Shown: in pieces, positions 46,376 through 55,933 of the stretch
How positions within the stretch are numbered: position 1 is the stretch's first letter
Layout of the letters: each line of letters opens with the position of its first letter
DNA from: Alphaproteobacteria bacterium
GTDB lineage: Bacteria; Pseudomonadota; Alphaproteobacteria; Micropepsales; Micropepsaceae
DNA length: 64,000 bases
Reading direction: 5' to 3'
NCBI GenBank assembly: GCA_028871795.1
Contig: JAGWMG010000003.1
Location: 62,001-126,000, forward strand
The notes under the pieces: generated by a model
Told to the model about the DNA's origin: nothing
The model's database searches: none
Seen by the model: the letters and a program-made list of their open reading frames with translations, nothing else
Program-made: the position numbers and the translations under genes

Positions 46376-47203
46376 ATGAAACGACGCCTGGCCCAAAGCG
46401 CGCTTGTGCTGGCCGCGCTCACCTGTTGTGCCCCAGCCTTGGCCCAAACCGCTGACGAACTCGTCGCCAAGAATCTTTCGGCGCGGGGCGGAGCCGAAAA
46501 GCTCGCTGCGATCGGCTCGTTGTCGCTCAAGGGAGAGATGCGCGCGCCCGGCGATTTCAAACTCGCGTTTTCCGAATTGCGCCAGCGGCTCGACCCCAAG
46601 ACCGGCACATGCACGGTGCGCATCGAGGCAACGATCCAGGGCCTGACACTCATTCAGGCCTATGACGGCAAAAGCGGCTGGCGCGTCAATCCGTTCGAAG
46701 GCCGCAAGGATCCGGAAAAGATGGGCTCGGACGAATCGCGGGCGCTCGCCGACGAAGCTTCGATCGACGGCGCCTTGCTGGCGGCACATGCCATGGGCTC
46801 GAAAGTGGAATATCTCGGCCGGGAAGACGTCGACGGCACCGACGCCTTCGAGTTGCGCGTCAGCCAGACCGACGGCGATGTCTTCACCTATTTTCTCGAT
46901 CCGGACAGCTATCTCGAGATCAAGATTCTCGAGCGGCGCACGATTCGCGGCTCCGAACAGGAAACCGAGTATGAACTCGGGGATTATGAGCGTGTCGGTG
47001 GCGTCTATTTCCCATTCTCGATCGCTTCGGGGCCGAAGAACTCCCGGGACAAGCAAATCCTCACCATCGACAGCGGCGACGCCAATGTGGCGGTTCCTCC
47101 GGGCACTTTTGACTTTCCCGCGACAGGGCCCGCCAAGCCGTCCGGCAACGCGCACGCGAAAGTGCCCGCCAAGTCTCCCGCTCCGCATAGAAAGAGGCAC
47201 TAA
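46376..47203 (+). CDS. LolA-like exported lipoprotein-sorting family protein
   Basis: A 275-residue exported protein with signal peptide ending in PALAQTADE. It resembles the periplasmic lipoprotein/lipid-binding fold of the LolA/LppX type: ELVAKNLSARGGAEKLAAIG, then a long beta-rich part with YDGKSGWRVNPFEGRKDPEK and YYLDPDSYLE-like YFLDPDSYLEIKI. True LolA acts on lipoproteins, but this longer form with a basic C-terminal tail (PAPHRKRH) probably has another role. It is followed after 4 bases by the second Asp-box gene. Confidence 0.6.
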   Translation: MKRRLAQSALVLAALTCCAPALAQTADELVAKNLSARGGAEKLAAIGSLSLKGEMRAPGDFKLAFSELRQRLDPKTGTCTVRIEATIQGLTLIQAYDGKSGWRVNPFEGRKDPEKMGSDESRALADEASIDGALLAAHAMGSKVEYLGREDVDGTDAFELRVSQTDGDVFTYFLDPDSYLEIKILERRTIRGSEQETEYELGDYERVGGVYFPFSIASGPKNSRDKQILTIDSGDANVAVPPGTFDFPATGPAKPSGNAHAKVPAKSPAPHRKRH

Positions 47204-47207
47204 TCCG

Positions 47208-50200
47208 ATGTCGCGCACTCTTCATGGCTTCGCCTTCGCCGTGTTCGGTCTCGCGCTCACTCTGAGCGGCGCTTCGGCCACCGGCTTCGACTCGACGGCC
47301 GTTTCCGGACTGGGCGCCCGTAATATCGGTTCGGCCGCGATGAGCGGACGCATTGCCGCTATCGCCGCCCGCCAGGAGCCGGACGGAAAGGTCACGCTCT
47401 TCGTCGGCGCCGCTTCCGGCGGCGTGTGGAAGAGCACCGACGGAGGCACCACTTTCAAGCCCGTTTTCGACCGGGAACCGGTGCAATCCGTCGGCGCGAT
47501 CGCGCTGGATCCGTCGCATCCCAAGGTTGTCTGGGTCGGCACCGGCGAGAGCTGGACGCGCAATTCGGTCTCGATCGGCAACGGCATCTACAAATCGACC
47601 GACGGCGGCGAAACCTGGACGAACATGGGCCTGCCGGAGTCGGAGCGCATCGCCCGCATCATCGTGAATCCGAAGGACGGCAACGTCGTCTATGCCTGCG
47701 TCCCGGGAAAGCTGTGGAGCGACAGCGCCGATCGCGGACTGTACAAGACCGTCGATGGCGGCAAGTCCTGGTCGCTCATCCTGAAGGGATCGAATCTTTC
47801 GACGGGCTGCTCGTCCGTCACGCTCAATCCCAAGAACCCCGAGGAGCTGATGGCGGGCTTGTGGGATTTCCGCCGCAAAGGCTGGACCTTCCGCTCCGGC
47901 GGCGACGGACCCGACGCGCCGTCGGGCAGCGCGCTCTATCGTTCGGCGGACGGCGGCAAGAGCTGGACCGAGCTGTCGGCAGCGAACAGCAAAGGCTTGC
48001 CGGCTCGGCCCTGGGGCCGCATCGAGGTCGTCTACGCGCCTTCGAACGCGAAACGCGTCTATGCCGCGATCGAGAATGTGCGCACCGCGCTCTATGTCTC
48101 TGACGACGGCGGCACCACTTGGCAAGAGCGCGACCGCAGCCAGCGTATGGTCTGGCGGCCATTCTACTTCCAGCGTCTCGTCGTCGATCCGACAAATGCC
48201 GATCGTCTCTTCAAGATGAACCTCGCCCTCATCGCCTCGGAGGACGGCGGCAAGAGTTTCACCGACGCCTCGGGCGGCAGCCACGGCGATTGGCACGACA
48301 TCTGGATCAATCCGAAGAACCCCAAGCACGTTATCGGCGGCGACGACGGCGGCTTGTGGATCTCCTATGACGGCGGCGTGAAATGGTGGAAGGGCGGCAA
48401 TCTGCCGATCAGCCAGTTCTATCATGTGAGCGTCGACGACAAAGACCCCTATCAGGTCTACGGCGGGCTTCAGGACAATGCCTGTTGGACCGGCGACAGC
48501 GCCTATCCGGGCGGCATCGGCAACGATCGATGGGAAAATTTCTGCGGCGGCGACGGCTTCTTCATGTTCTCCGATCCGGCAGACCCACGTTACCTTTATG
48601 CGGAGACACAAGGGGGATTCATCCTGCGCGCCGACCGGCAGACCTACGCTTGGCGCGACATCCAGCCCAAGGCCGGTTACAAGGAGAAGCTGCGCTTCAA
48701 CTGGAACACGCCGATTGCGTTCTCCCCCAACGAAAAGGGCACCATCTACATCGGCGCGCAATTCCTGTTCCGTTCGCGCGATCACGGCGTCACCTGGCAG
48801 CGGATTTCTCCGGACCTGACGACGAACGATCCGGAGAAGCAGAAGCAGGAAGAATCCGGCGGAATCACGGTCGACAACTCCGCCGCCGAGATGCACACCA
48901 CGATCTACGCCATTTCGGAAAGCCCGAAGAATGCTGGCGTGATCTGGGTAGGAACCGACGACGGCAATGTGCAAGTGACACGCGACGGCGCGAAGACCTG
49001 GACCAACGTCGTCGGCAATGCTGGCGTGCCCAAGGCGAGTTGGGTGAATTGGGTGGAGGCGAGCCGCTTCGACGAAGCCACCGCGTATGTCGCGTTCGAT
49101 CGCCACACCTTCGGCGACATGAACGCCTACGTCTACCGCACGCGGGACTACGGCAAGACCTGGCAGGCGCTGATAACGCCGCAGACGCCGGGCGTGCGCG
49201 GCTATGCCCACGTCGTCAAGGAGGATCCGAAAAACCCGAACATCCTGTTCGTGGGAACGGAGTTCGGACTGTACGTGTCAATCGACGGCGGCTCCACTTG
49301 GGCGGCGTTCCGCCCCAACGATTTTCCGGCGGTCGCGGTGCGCGACATGGCGTTCCAGACGCGCGACGATGCGCTGGTCTTGGCCACCCATGGCCGCGGC
49401 ATCTGGATCATCGACGACCTTTCGCCCATCCGGGCGCTCACGCCGGCGACGCTGGAGTCCGAGGTGGCGCTCATTCCGTCCGCTCCGCAGCAGCAGCGAA
49501 TCGAAGGCAATGGCGGATGGGCGAACGGCGATGCCGCCTATACCGGCGAGAATCCGCCGGATGGTGTCGTCATCAGCTACTATCAGAAGGCGCGGCACGT
49601 CATCGGCCGGCTCAAACTTGAAATCTTGAATGCGAAAGGCGAGGTCATCGCCACGCTGCCGGCCTCCCCGCGCAAAGGCCTCAACCGCGTGGTCTGGTCC
49701 ATGCGCGACGAGGCGCCGGTGACGCCGCCGGCCGCGACGATCGCATTCGGCTCGACCCGGGGTCCGCGCTTCCCGCCGGACACCTATACGGTGCGTCTGA
49801 CAAAGGCGGGCAAGGTTTACACGATGCCGTTGACGGTCGTTCTCGACCGCCGCGCGACCTACTCGCTCGCCGACAAGGTTGCCCAGTATCAAGCGGCCAA
49901 GCGCGTCTCGGGCCTGTTTCGCCGTATGACCAGCCTTGTCGGCTCGATCATGCAAGTGCGCGACGAGGCCGGCGGAATCGCGGCCAAGCTGCCGGCAGGC
50001 GACGCCTTGAAGGCAGAGCTTCGCGGGATTGCGGATCATGCAGACGCGCTCCGCAAAGAAGTCGTTGCCACCAAAGAGGGCGGCGCGATCACCGGCGAGG
50101 AGCGGCTGCGCGAGCACATGGACTACGTCTATGGCGCGATCACGTCGGTCGAAGACCGTCCCACCGCCTATCAGATCGCGCGCATCGACGTCCTCGAACG

Positions 50201-50429
50201 CGAACTCAAAGAGGTCGAGGACGCGTTCGGCGCGTTGATGAAAAATGAAGTCGGCTCGGCCAATTCCAAACTGAAGGCGAAAGGCTTGCCTGAAATCGTC
50301 GTAAAGGATACTTCGATGCCGCCGAGCGGCGGGGGCGGAGATGCAAAAACGCTGGCGTCAAGCCTCATCGGGCTTCGCCTCTATGACTTCACGGGCGTGC
50401 GGCAGGGACGGCGCACGGAGCGGGACTAG
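47208..50429 (+). CDS. Exported Asp-box/VPS10-like beta-propeller protein 2
   Basis: A 1073-residue protein with a signal peptide ending in GASATGFDS. About eleven Asp-box motifs are visible (STDGGETWTN, TVDGGKSWSL, SADGGKSWTE, SDDGGTTWQE, SIDGGSTWAA). It resembles protein 1 throughout, including QFYHVSVDDKDPYQVYGGLQ against QIYHVSTDNRFPYWVYGAQQ. The C-terminus has a beta-sandwich and a helical tail. The frame is open upstream into the LolA-like gene, but the ATG at 47208 starts the signal peptide. Confidence 0.88.
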   Translation: MSRTLHGFAFAVFGLALTLSGASATGFDSTAVSGLGARNIGSAAMSGRIAAIAARQEPDGKVTLFVGAASGGVWKSTDGGTTFKPVFDREPVQSVGAIALDPSHPKVVWVGTGESWTRNSVSIGNGIYKSTDGGETWTNMGLPESERIARIIVNPKDGNVVYACVPGKLWSDSADRGLYKTVDGGKSWSLILKGSNLSTGCSSVTLNPKNPEELMAGLWDFRRKGWTFRSGGDGPDAPSGSALYRSADGGKSWTELSAANSKGLPARPWGRIEVVYAPSNAKRVYAAIENVRTALYVSDDGGTTWQERDRSQRMVWRPFYFQRLVVDPTNADRLFKMNLALIASEDGGKSFTDASGGSHGDWHDIWINPKNPKHVIGGDDGGLWISYDGGVKWWKGGNLPISQFYHVSVDDKDPYQVYGGLQDNACWTGDSAYPGGIGNDRWENFCGGDGFFMFSDPADPRYLYAETQGGFILRADRQTYAWRDIQPKAGYKEKLRFNWNTPIAFSPNEKGTIYIGAQFLFRSRDHGVTWQRISPDLTTNDPEKQKQEESGGITVDNSAAEMHTTIYAISESPKNAGVIWVGTDDGNVQVTRDGAKTWTNVVGNAGVPKASWVNWVEASRFDEATAYVAFDRHTFGDMNAYVYRTRDYGKTWQALITPQTPGVRGYAHVVKEDPKNPNILFVGTEFGLYVSIDGGSTWAAFRPNDFPAVAVRDMAFQTRDDALVLATHGRGIWIIDDLSPIRALTPATLESEVALIPSAPQQQRIEGNGGWANGDAAYTGENPPDGVVISYYQKARHVIGRLKLEILNAKGEVIATLPASPRKGLNRVVWSMRDEAPVTPPAATIAFGSTRGPRFPPDTYTVRLTKAGKVYTMPLTVVLDRRATYSLADKVAQYQAAKRVSGLFRRMTSLVGSIMQVRDEAGGIAAKLPAGDALKAELRGIADHADALRKEVVATKEGGAITGEERLREHMDYVYGAITSVEDRPTAYQIARIDVLERELKEVEDAFGALMKNEVGSANSKLKAKGLPEIVVKDTSMPPSGGGGDAKTLASSLIGLRLYDFTGVRQGRRTERD

Positions 50430-50454
50430 GCCGCGGCCGATCGGTCCGAGGGTT

Positions 50455-52524
50455 GTGCGAAACGGTTTTTTTCTCGTATTCGCGTTCGGATTCCTCGGGA
50501 CCGTCGAAGCGTCCGCCCAGACGGGCGCAGGTCTCGAACGGGTTGTCGTTACGGCGACGCGCGTGCCGCAATCCGTCGATCAGGTTCCCGCCGACATCTC
50601 GGTCGTTTCCGGTGCCGAGATGAGCGATCGTGATGCGTGGACCTTGTCCGCCTCCTTGAACCTCGTTCCGGGCGTCGAGGCGCCGTCAGGCGGCGACGCC
50701 GGCCCGTCAAGCGCCGTACCGTCGTTCTGGGGCCTGCACGAATTCGACGCGTTTTTGCTGGTTGTGGACGACGTCCCGTGGGGAGGGGCCTTCAATCCGG
50801 CGATCACAACGCTGGACCTCACGGACGTCGAGCGCATCGAGGTGTTGAAAGGCGCGGCCCCCGTCATGTACGGCGCCACGTCCTTTGTCGGCGTGGTGCA
50901 CGTTCTCCACTATCCGGCCGGCGAAGCGGCCAACGAGGCCGATGTGGCATACGGCAGCTTCGGCTCCGCGCGCGGCTCGGCGTCCTTCGTGCTGCCGCCA
51001 TGGGGCGGAGCCCGGCAGTCGCTCGCCATCGACGGGCGGAGTCTCGGCTTCGCCGACAAGCGCGAAGCGGTCGCGGACGGCAAATTTCTGTATCGGGGCG
51101 CGCTCGACATAGGCAGGGGCACGCTGCGCCTCGACGCGGATGCCACGCTGGTCCGCGACGTGCCGCCCAGTCCCGTCATCCGCGTCGGAACGGCGCTGAC
51201 GAAGCTCACGCCGCTCGATGCCAATTTCAATCCCGCCGACGCCCGCATCGACGAGAACAAATATCATGTCGCGCTCGGCTATTCGCGGCCGACGGATTGG
51301 GGCTCATGGGACACGCTCCTCTCCTATGCGCATTCCGACATCGTCGATGTTCGCGCTTTTCTGCATCCCGATCTGAGCGGCGCCGCCGACACGCAGAACC
51401 AGCATCGCCTCATCAACGACGCCTATGGCGATACGCATCTCACCAATCCGCTTTCCGGCGACACGACGCTGATCGTCGGCGCCGATCTACTCTATGGACT
51501 CGACCGCCAGACGACGCGAAACGGCAATAGCGCCTACACCGTGCCGCTCGATGGTTCGGCGCTGCCGCCGCCGGCGGCGAAACTGCCCGTCGACGAAATC
51601 GGCACGGTGGACGACCGGCGCATATTTGCGGGGCAATACGCACAGCTCGATTGGAAACCCGGCGAGCGGTGGAATGTGATCGGCGGAATCCGTCTCAACG
51701 AGACCGCCGAGCACAAGCGTTCCTCCGATTCCACGTTTTTGCCGCCACAGCTTTCGGCCGAAAGCGCCAGCCGGACCGTGGTCAGACTGAGCGAAACGGC
51801 CGGCGCGAGTTACCGCGCCTGGGCGCAAGACGGCGACGAAGTCGTGTTCTATGGCGACTATCGCAACGCCTTCAAGCCGGCGGCTGTCGATTTCGGACCC
51901 GACTATACGCCGCAGGTCCTCCTCCCCGAAACGGCGCAAAGTTATGAAGCCGGCATCAAAGGCGCTGCCGCCGGCGGCCTCCTGACGTATCAGGCCGAAT
52001 TGTTCCTCCAGAATTTCCAGAATCTGGCGGTCGCAACGAACTCCGGAGAACTCGCCAACGCGGGCAAGGAGCAGCTGAAGGGTATCGATCTCGAAACACG
52101 CTATCAGGTGACGCCCGATCTCGCGCTGGCGGGCAATTTTGCGTATCACGACGCCCGTTTCACGCGGTATCTGTTTTTCGACGGCGTTTCCAATGTCGAT
52201 GTCGCAGGCAAGCAATTGACGCTGGCCCCAAAGGTTCTCGCCTCGGCGGGGATTCTGTACGTTCCGCAGCAGGGTTTGCGCGCGACGCTCGTGGCTAACT
52301 ACGTGGGGCGCCGTTATCTCGACGAAAAAAACACCGCGCCGGCCGGCGCCTACGCGACGCTCGACATGACGCTCGGCTATCGCATCGGCCGCTACGCGAT
52401 TTCGCTCGAAGAAAACAATCTGACGAACGAGCGGCCGCCGGTCACCGCGAGTGAATTCGGCAGCGAGTCGTTCTATCTGCTGCCCGCTCGCGCCTTCTGG
52501 CTGCGATTGAGTTCCTCGCTCTAA
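50455..52524 (+). CDS. TonB-dependent outer-membrane receptor
   Basis: A 689-residue receptor starting with GTG at 50455 (GAGG upstream) and a signal peptide (EASAQTGAG). The TonB box region ERVVVTATRVPQSVDQVP is followed by a plug domain with DVERIEVLKGAAPVMYGA and a 22-strand barrel ending FWLRLSSSL. The aromatic C-terminal strand is typical for Bam-inserted proteins. Ligand unknown. It lies 25 bases after the second Asp-box gene and is probably in the same transcript. Confidence 0.92.
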   Translation: MRNGFFLVFAFGFLGTVEASAQTGAGLERVVVTATRVPQSVDQVPADISVVSGAEMSDRDAWTLSASLNLVPGVEAPSGGDAGPSSAVPSFWGLHEFDAFLLVVDDVPWGGAFNPAITTLDLTDVERIEVLKGAAPVMYGATSFVGVVHVLHYPAGEAANEADVAYGSFGSARGSASFVLPPWGGARQSLAIDGRSLGFADKREAVADGKFLYRGALDIGRGTLRLDADATLVRDVPPSPVIRVGTALTKLTPLDANFNPADARIDENKYHVALGYSRPTDWGSWDTLLSYAHSDIVDVRAFLHPDLSGAADTQNQHRLINDAYGDTHLTNPLSGDTTLIVGADLLYGLDRQTTRNGNSAYTVPLDGSALPPPAAKLPVDEIGTVDDRRIFAGQYAQLDWKPGERWNVIGGIRLNETAEHKRSSDSTFLPPQLSAESASRTVVRLSETAGASYRAWAQDGDEVVFYGDYRNAFKPAAVDFGPDYTPQVLLPETAQSYEAGIKGAAAGGLLTYQAELFLQNFQNLAVATNSGELANAGKEQLKGIDLETRYQVTPDLALAGNFAYHDARFTRYLFFDGVSNVDVAGKQLTLAPKVLASAGILYVPQQGLRATLVANYVGRRYLDEKNTAPAGAYATLDMTLGYRIGRYAISLEENNLTNERPPVTASEFGSESFYLLPARAFWLRLSSSL

Positions 52525-52545
52525 CGGTTCGCCTTCTGAGAAACC

Positions 52546-53604
52546 TCACGGTTTCACGCCATAGCCCGCATAGGTCCGCTCGATGTTCGGATCGCGTTTC
52601 TTGGCTTCCGCAATGTCGGCCTTGCCGTTGCGCTGGTCGCCGGTGCGCAGCCGCGACAAGCCCAGCACGTACAGCGAGTTCGCCAGAGCGGGCGCCTCGC
52701 CCAGCGCCGCATGGGCGTCGGCGATCGCGGCGGCGTAGTTCCCCATGCGGAAATACACCAGCGCGCGCGAATCGATGGCCGCGAAAGAGTCCGGCTGGAG
52801 CTTCAGGGCCCGGTTGCAGTCGGCGAGCGCGGCATCGAGTTCGTGCCCCCACACCGCGCGCGCCCAGCAGCGGCTGTTGAGATTGTCGGCGTCTGGCAGG
52901 TTGCCGACCGCGACGTCGAGATCGGCGATGGCGCGTTGGTATTGGCCCGCCTCGCCATAAGCCGTGCCGCGGCTGGCCAGGATCTGCAGGGCCTTCGGCT
53001 CCAGGCGGAGCGCCGCATCGAAATCGCGGATTGCCGAATCGTACTGGCCGAGCCGGATGTAGACGCGGCCGCGGCCATACAACGCGGTCGCATCGTGCGG
53101 GCTCAGGCGCAGCGCGGCGTCGAAATCCTTGACCGCCAGCGCGCACTGACCCAGGAAGCAAGTGATCGTCCCGCGATTGCGTAACGCCGTGACGTCGCCG
53201 GGTTGCAGCTTCAGCGCCATGTCGTATTCCGTCAGCGCGCGCCGATCCTGGCCCAGCATGTAATAGGCATAGCCGCGATTGTTGTGGGCGGCGGAAGAGT
53301 CCGGCACCTGCAGCAGCGCCGCGTTGTAATCGTCGAGCGCGCGCCGGTATTGGCCCAGTTCGGTGTAGGCGTTGCCGCGGCTGACATGGGCCCAGGACAG
53401 ATCGGCGGTCGGTGAGGTCTCCGCCCGGATGACCGCGGTGCAGGCGTCGATGCGCGCCTGCCCCGGCGAATGCTGGCATTGTGCGTCGACGTCGGGGGGT
53501 GCGGACAGGATCAGGTAATACCCCACGCCGACGCACGCCGCAGTGCCGATCGCCACGGTCGTGATCGACGTCAGAGCAACGAACAGAACGCGCCCGGCTC
53601 TCAT
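52546..53604 (-). CDS. Tetratricopeptide-repeat membrane-anchored protein
   Basis: A 352-residue protein with one N-terminal membrane helix (residues 5-32) and then about seven TPR units, each with the GxAYxxLGxxxxAxxDYxxAL pattern (for example GNAYTELGQYRRALDDYNAA, RGYAYYMLGQDRRALTEYDM). TPR arrays bind partner proteins. The start at 53604 has GGGGAG in front. No specific role can be given. It ends 21 bases from the convergent receptor gene. Confidence 0.85.
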   Translation of the reverse strand: MRAGRVLFVALTSITTVAIGTAACVGVGYYLILSAPPDVDAQCQHSPGQARIDACTAVIRAETSPTADLSWAHVSRGNAYTELGQYRRALDDYNAALLQVPDSSAAHNNRGYAYYMLGQDRRALTEYDMALKLQPGDVTALRNRGTITCFLGQCALAVKDFDAALRLSPHDATALYGRGRVYIRLGQYDSAIRDFDAALRLEPKALQILASRGTAYGEAGQYQRAIADLDVAVGNLPDADNLNSRCWARAVWGHELDAALADCNRALKLQPDSFAAIDSRALVYFRMGNYAAAIADAHAALGEAPALANSLYVLGLSRLRTGDQRNGKADIAEAKKRDPNIERTYAGYGVKP

Positions 53605-53749
53605 GGCCTGTCCACTCCCCGCTCTGACGGCGGACACCCCGCGCAATGATAGCGGGAATTGTCTCCCTGCGCTACGGACGCAGTTGCACCGTGCACAAAA
53701 GACGTCATCTTGCGGGCCGTTATCACCGGCTGCGCAGCCGGCATATCCT

Positions 53750-55171
53750 TCAATTCGATACCGGCACCATGAGGGTCGTGTTCTTGTGGGACGAGTCCAA
53801 GATGGACGGCGACTTCGGCGTCATGTCGATCAGGTTCCAGTCGTTCGGATCGAAGGTGCGATGGGTCGGCGTCTGGACCGGATAACCATGAACATCCTGT
53901 TGGCTGTCGATGATCCAACCGCGGCCCGAGGAGACATTGGCGAGAACGCGCTCGTCGGTATAGTCGCGGTCCCAGGGGCGGGCGCCGACATCGAGGAGCA
54001 GCGAGGTTTCGACCTCGTCCGCCGGAATCGGCTTTACGTAAGGCGGCGAGATCGGTGGCGTCTTCATCTCGACGATCTTCGCCGTCGAAGTCGTGTAGCG
54101 GCCCAACATCGGCAACGGCCTGCCGATCTGATCGACCGCGATGTTGTCCTTGCCGTAGTACTCAAGATCGCCGGCGCCGCCGATTTCCAGAAAGGCAAGC
54201 GGCATCACCGTCGATACGCCGGCGCGCAGGACATTGCCGACCGCCGTCAGCTCTCCGGCTTGAAAGGGGTGGCCGAGCCATTCATAGGCGACCAGGTTGT
54301 AGTGAACGGCGCGCTGGCCCGGATCGTAGATCAGGTTGTTGACCATTGCGGCGTGCACCCCGCCCTTGAACAGCGGGCTGCGCTCGTAATTGTGGACGAA
54401 GATGTCGCGCGCGATGAGAATATCGGTCGTGTTGTCGTGGATCAGCGCGCCCTTGGAATGCTCGATCTTCCAATGGGTCGAGCGGCTCAAGGACTCGGAG
54501 ATGAGATCGTTGGAAACCGTGACCCGGTGCGAAGTGTGCTGCCGCCATTCGTCCGGCGTGTTTCCGTCGAAGCGGGGACCGGATACGGCGAAGTTCTTGT
54601 TGGTCGCCCAACTCACGGAGCAATGATCGATAATGACGTCATGGGCGCCTTCGTCGGTCCTGATTCCGTCCGTCGAATAGCCCCCGGCTTTTGGCTCGCC
54701 CGCGTCGCCCGGCCGGATGCGCAGGTGCTGCACAATCACGTCATGGGTCACGACTGCCATGCTTTCCCCGCGGATCAGCGTGATGCCCGGCGAGGGAGCC
54801 GTCTGTCCGGCGATCGTAAGATAGGGTTCGGTGATCCTGACGTTACGCTTGTTGAGATCGATCACGCCGCCCACCTCGAACACGATGATGCGCGGCCCCT
54901 TGACGTTGAGCGCTTCCAGGAACGATCCCGGTCCCTCGGCGTTCAACGTCGTGACTTTGATGATCTGCCCGCCACGGCCGCCAGGCGTGGTGGCGGCCCA
55001 GCCCATGGCGCCGGGAAAGGCCAGAAGCGGATGCGATGCAGCAGCCGCAGATTTTGGAACCGGCTTGTGCCTTGCCGCGTGTCTCGTCGCCGCCGCGGTG
55101 TCGGCCGGCACGGCCATCAAGGCGGTGCAAAGGATGACGTTCAAAGCGATGGCAAATCGGCGCACCTTCAT
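53750..55171 (-). CDS. Exported pectate-lyase-like right-handed beta-helix protein
   Basis: A 473-residue exported protein (signal peptide to about residue 26). The repeats typical of a parallel beta-helix include IKVTTLNAEGPGSFLEAL, IIVFEVGGVIDL, LTIAGQTAPSPGITLI, VIVQHLRIRPGD and VIIDHCSVSWATN. These match the polysaccharide lyase 1-like group. The catalytic residues cannot be fixed by eye, so lyase activity is probable rather than shown. An AGGAGGG stretch fixes the start at 55171. Confidence 0.8.
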   Translation of the reverse strand: MKVRRFAIALNVILCTALMAVPADTAAATRHAARHKPVPKSAAAASHPLLAFPGAMGWAATTPGGRGGQIIKVTTLNAEGPGSFLEALNVKGPRIIVFEVGGVIDLNKRNVRITEPYLTIAGQTAPSPGITLIRGESMAVVTHDVIVQHLRIRPGDAGEPKAGGYSTDGIRTDEGAHDVIIDHCSVSWATNKNFAVSGPRFDGNTPDEWRQHTSHRVTVSNDLISESLSRSTHWKIEHSKGALIHDNTTDILIARDIFVHNYERSPLFKGGVHAAMVNNLIYDPGQRAVHYNLVAYEWLGHPFQAGELTAVGNVLRAGVSTVMPLAFLEIGGAGDLEYYGKDNIAVDQIGRPLPMLGRYTTSTAKIVEMKTPPISPPYVKPIPADEVETSLLLDVGARPWDRDYTDERVLANVSSGRGWIIDSQQDVHGYPVQTPTHRTFDPNDWNLIDMTPKSPSILDSSHKNTTLMVPVSN

Positions 55172-55315
55172 TCCCTCCTGCATTGATCGGTCGCGGTCTG
55201 GCGGCTGGAATTTGTCCCCGCCGAAGGTCCTTGGTTGACGCAAAAATGACACCGGTTACCTTAAGATGCAAGACCCCGCGCGGCAATGGGCCCAAGGACG
55301 TTTCAAAGCCGCGCT

Positions 55316-55927
55316 CTAGCGGACGCGGAATATGCGCCTCGTCCAGAACACAAGGGCGACGGCAACCGCCAAGGCGAGCATGACGACGAAAAGCTTGTCC
55401 TCGATGTCCCAGCCGTTCGCGGCGGCGCTGCTGAGCAAAAAGCCCGACAGCAGAAGCGCCGGCGCCCAGACAACGGCCGAAAGGATATTGGCGGCGTAAA
55501 AAGCCGCCGTCGGCATCTCCATCATGCCGGCGGCCAGCGGCACGATGGCGCGCAGTGGGCCGAAGAACCGACCGATGAATACGCTCGCCCAGCCGTAGCG
55601 CCGGAAGAAATCCATTCCTTGCGCCAACGCGTCCGGATGCGTGCGGAACGGCCAAACCTTCGGGATGACCGTCCCGAACCGCCGCCCGATCCAGAATGAA
55701 ATGGCGTCGCCCAGAATGGCGCCGACGCTTCCGGCTGCCGCGGCGGATACGGGATCGATGGCGTGAGCCTTCACCAGCGCGCCGGCTGCGATGAGGATCG
55801 TGGTCCCGGGAAACAGAAGACTGAGAAAGGCGAACGATTCCCCAAACGCGGTCGCGCCGATCACGAAGACCGCCAGATGCGGGTGAGCGGCGATGTAGGC
55901 GACGATCTGCTGAGCGAGATTTTCCAT
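55316..55927 (-). CDS. DedA-family membrane protein (undecaprenyl phosphate translocase type)
   Basis: A 203-residue polytopic protein of the DedA/SNARE-associated family. The motifs ESFAFLSLLFPGTTILIAAG, GSVGAILGDAISFWIGRRFG and GRFFGPLRAIVPLAAGM carry the conserved acidic and arginine residues of the family. Family members flip undecaprenyl phosphate or phosphatidylethanolamine across the inner membrane. The neighbouring UppP gene, six bases upstream, fits the undecaprenyl phosphate role. Confidence 0.88.
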   Translation of the reverse strand: MENLAQQIVAYIAAHPHLAVFVIGATAFGESFAFLSLLFPGTTILIAAGALVKAHAIDPVSAAAAGSVGAILGDAISFWIGRRFGTVIPKVWPFRTHPDALAQGMDFFRRYGWASVFIGRFFGPLRAIVPLAAGMMEMPTAAFYAANILSAVVWAPALLLSGFLLSSAAANGWDIEDKLFVVMLALAVAVALVFWTRRIFRVR

Positions 55928-55933
55928 TTTATG

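Noticed and set aside
47061-49211. 716-codon open frame on the minus strand opposite the second propeller gene
   Set aside because: It is antisense to a clearly coding, signal-peptide-bearing protein with regular Asp-box motifs; long antisense frames are common in GC-rich DNA and this one has no recognisable domain.
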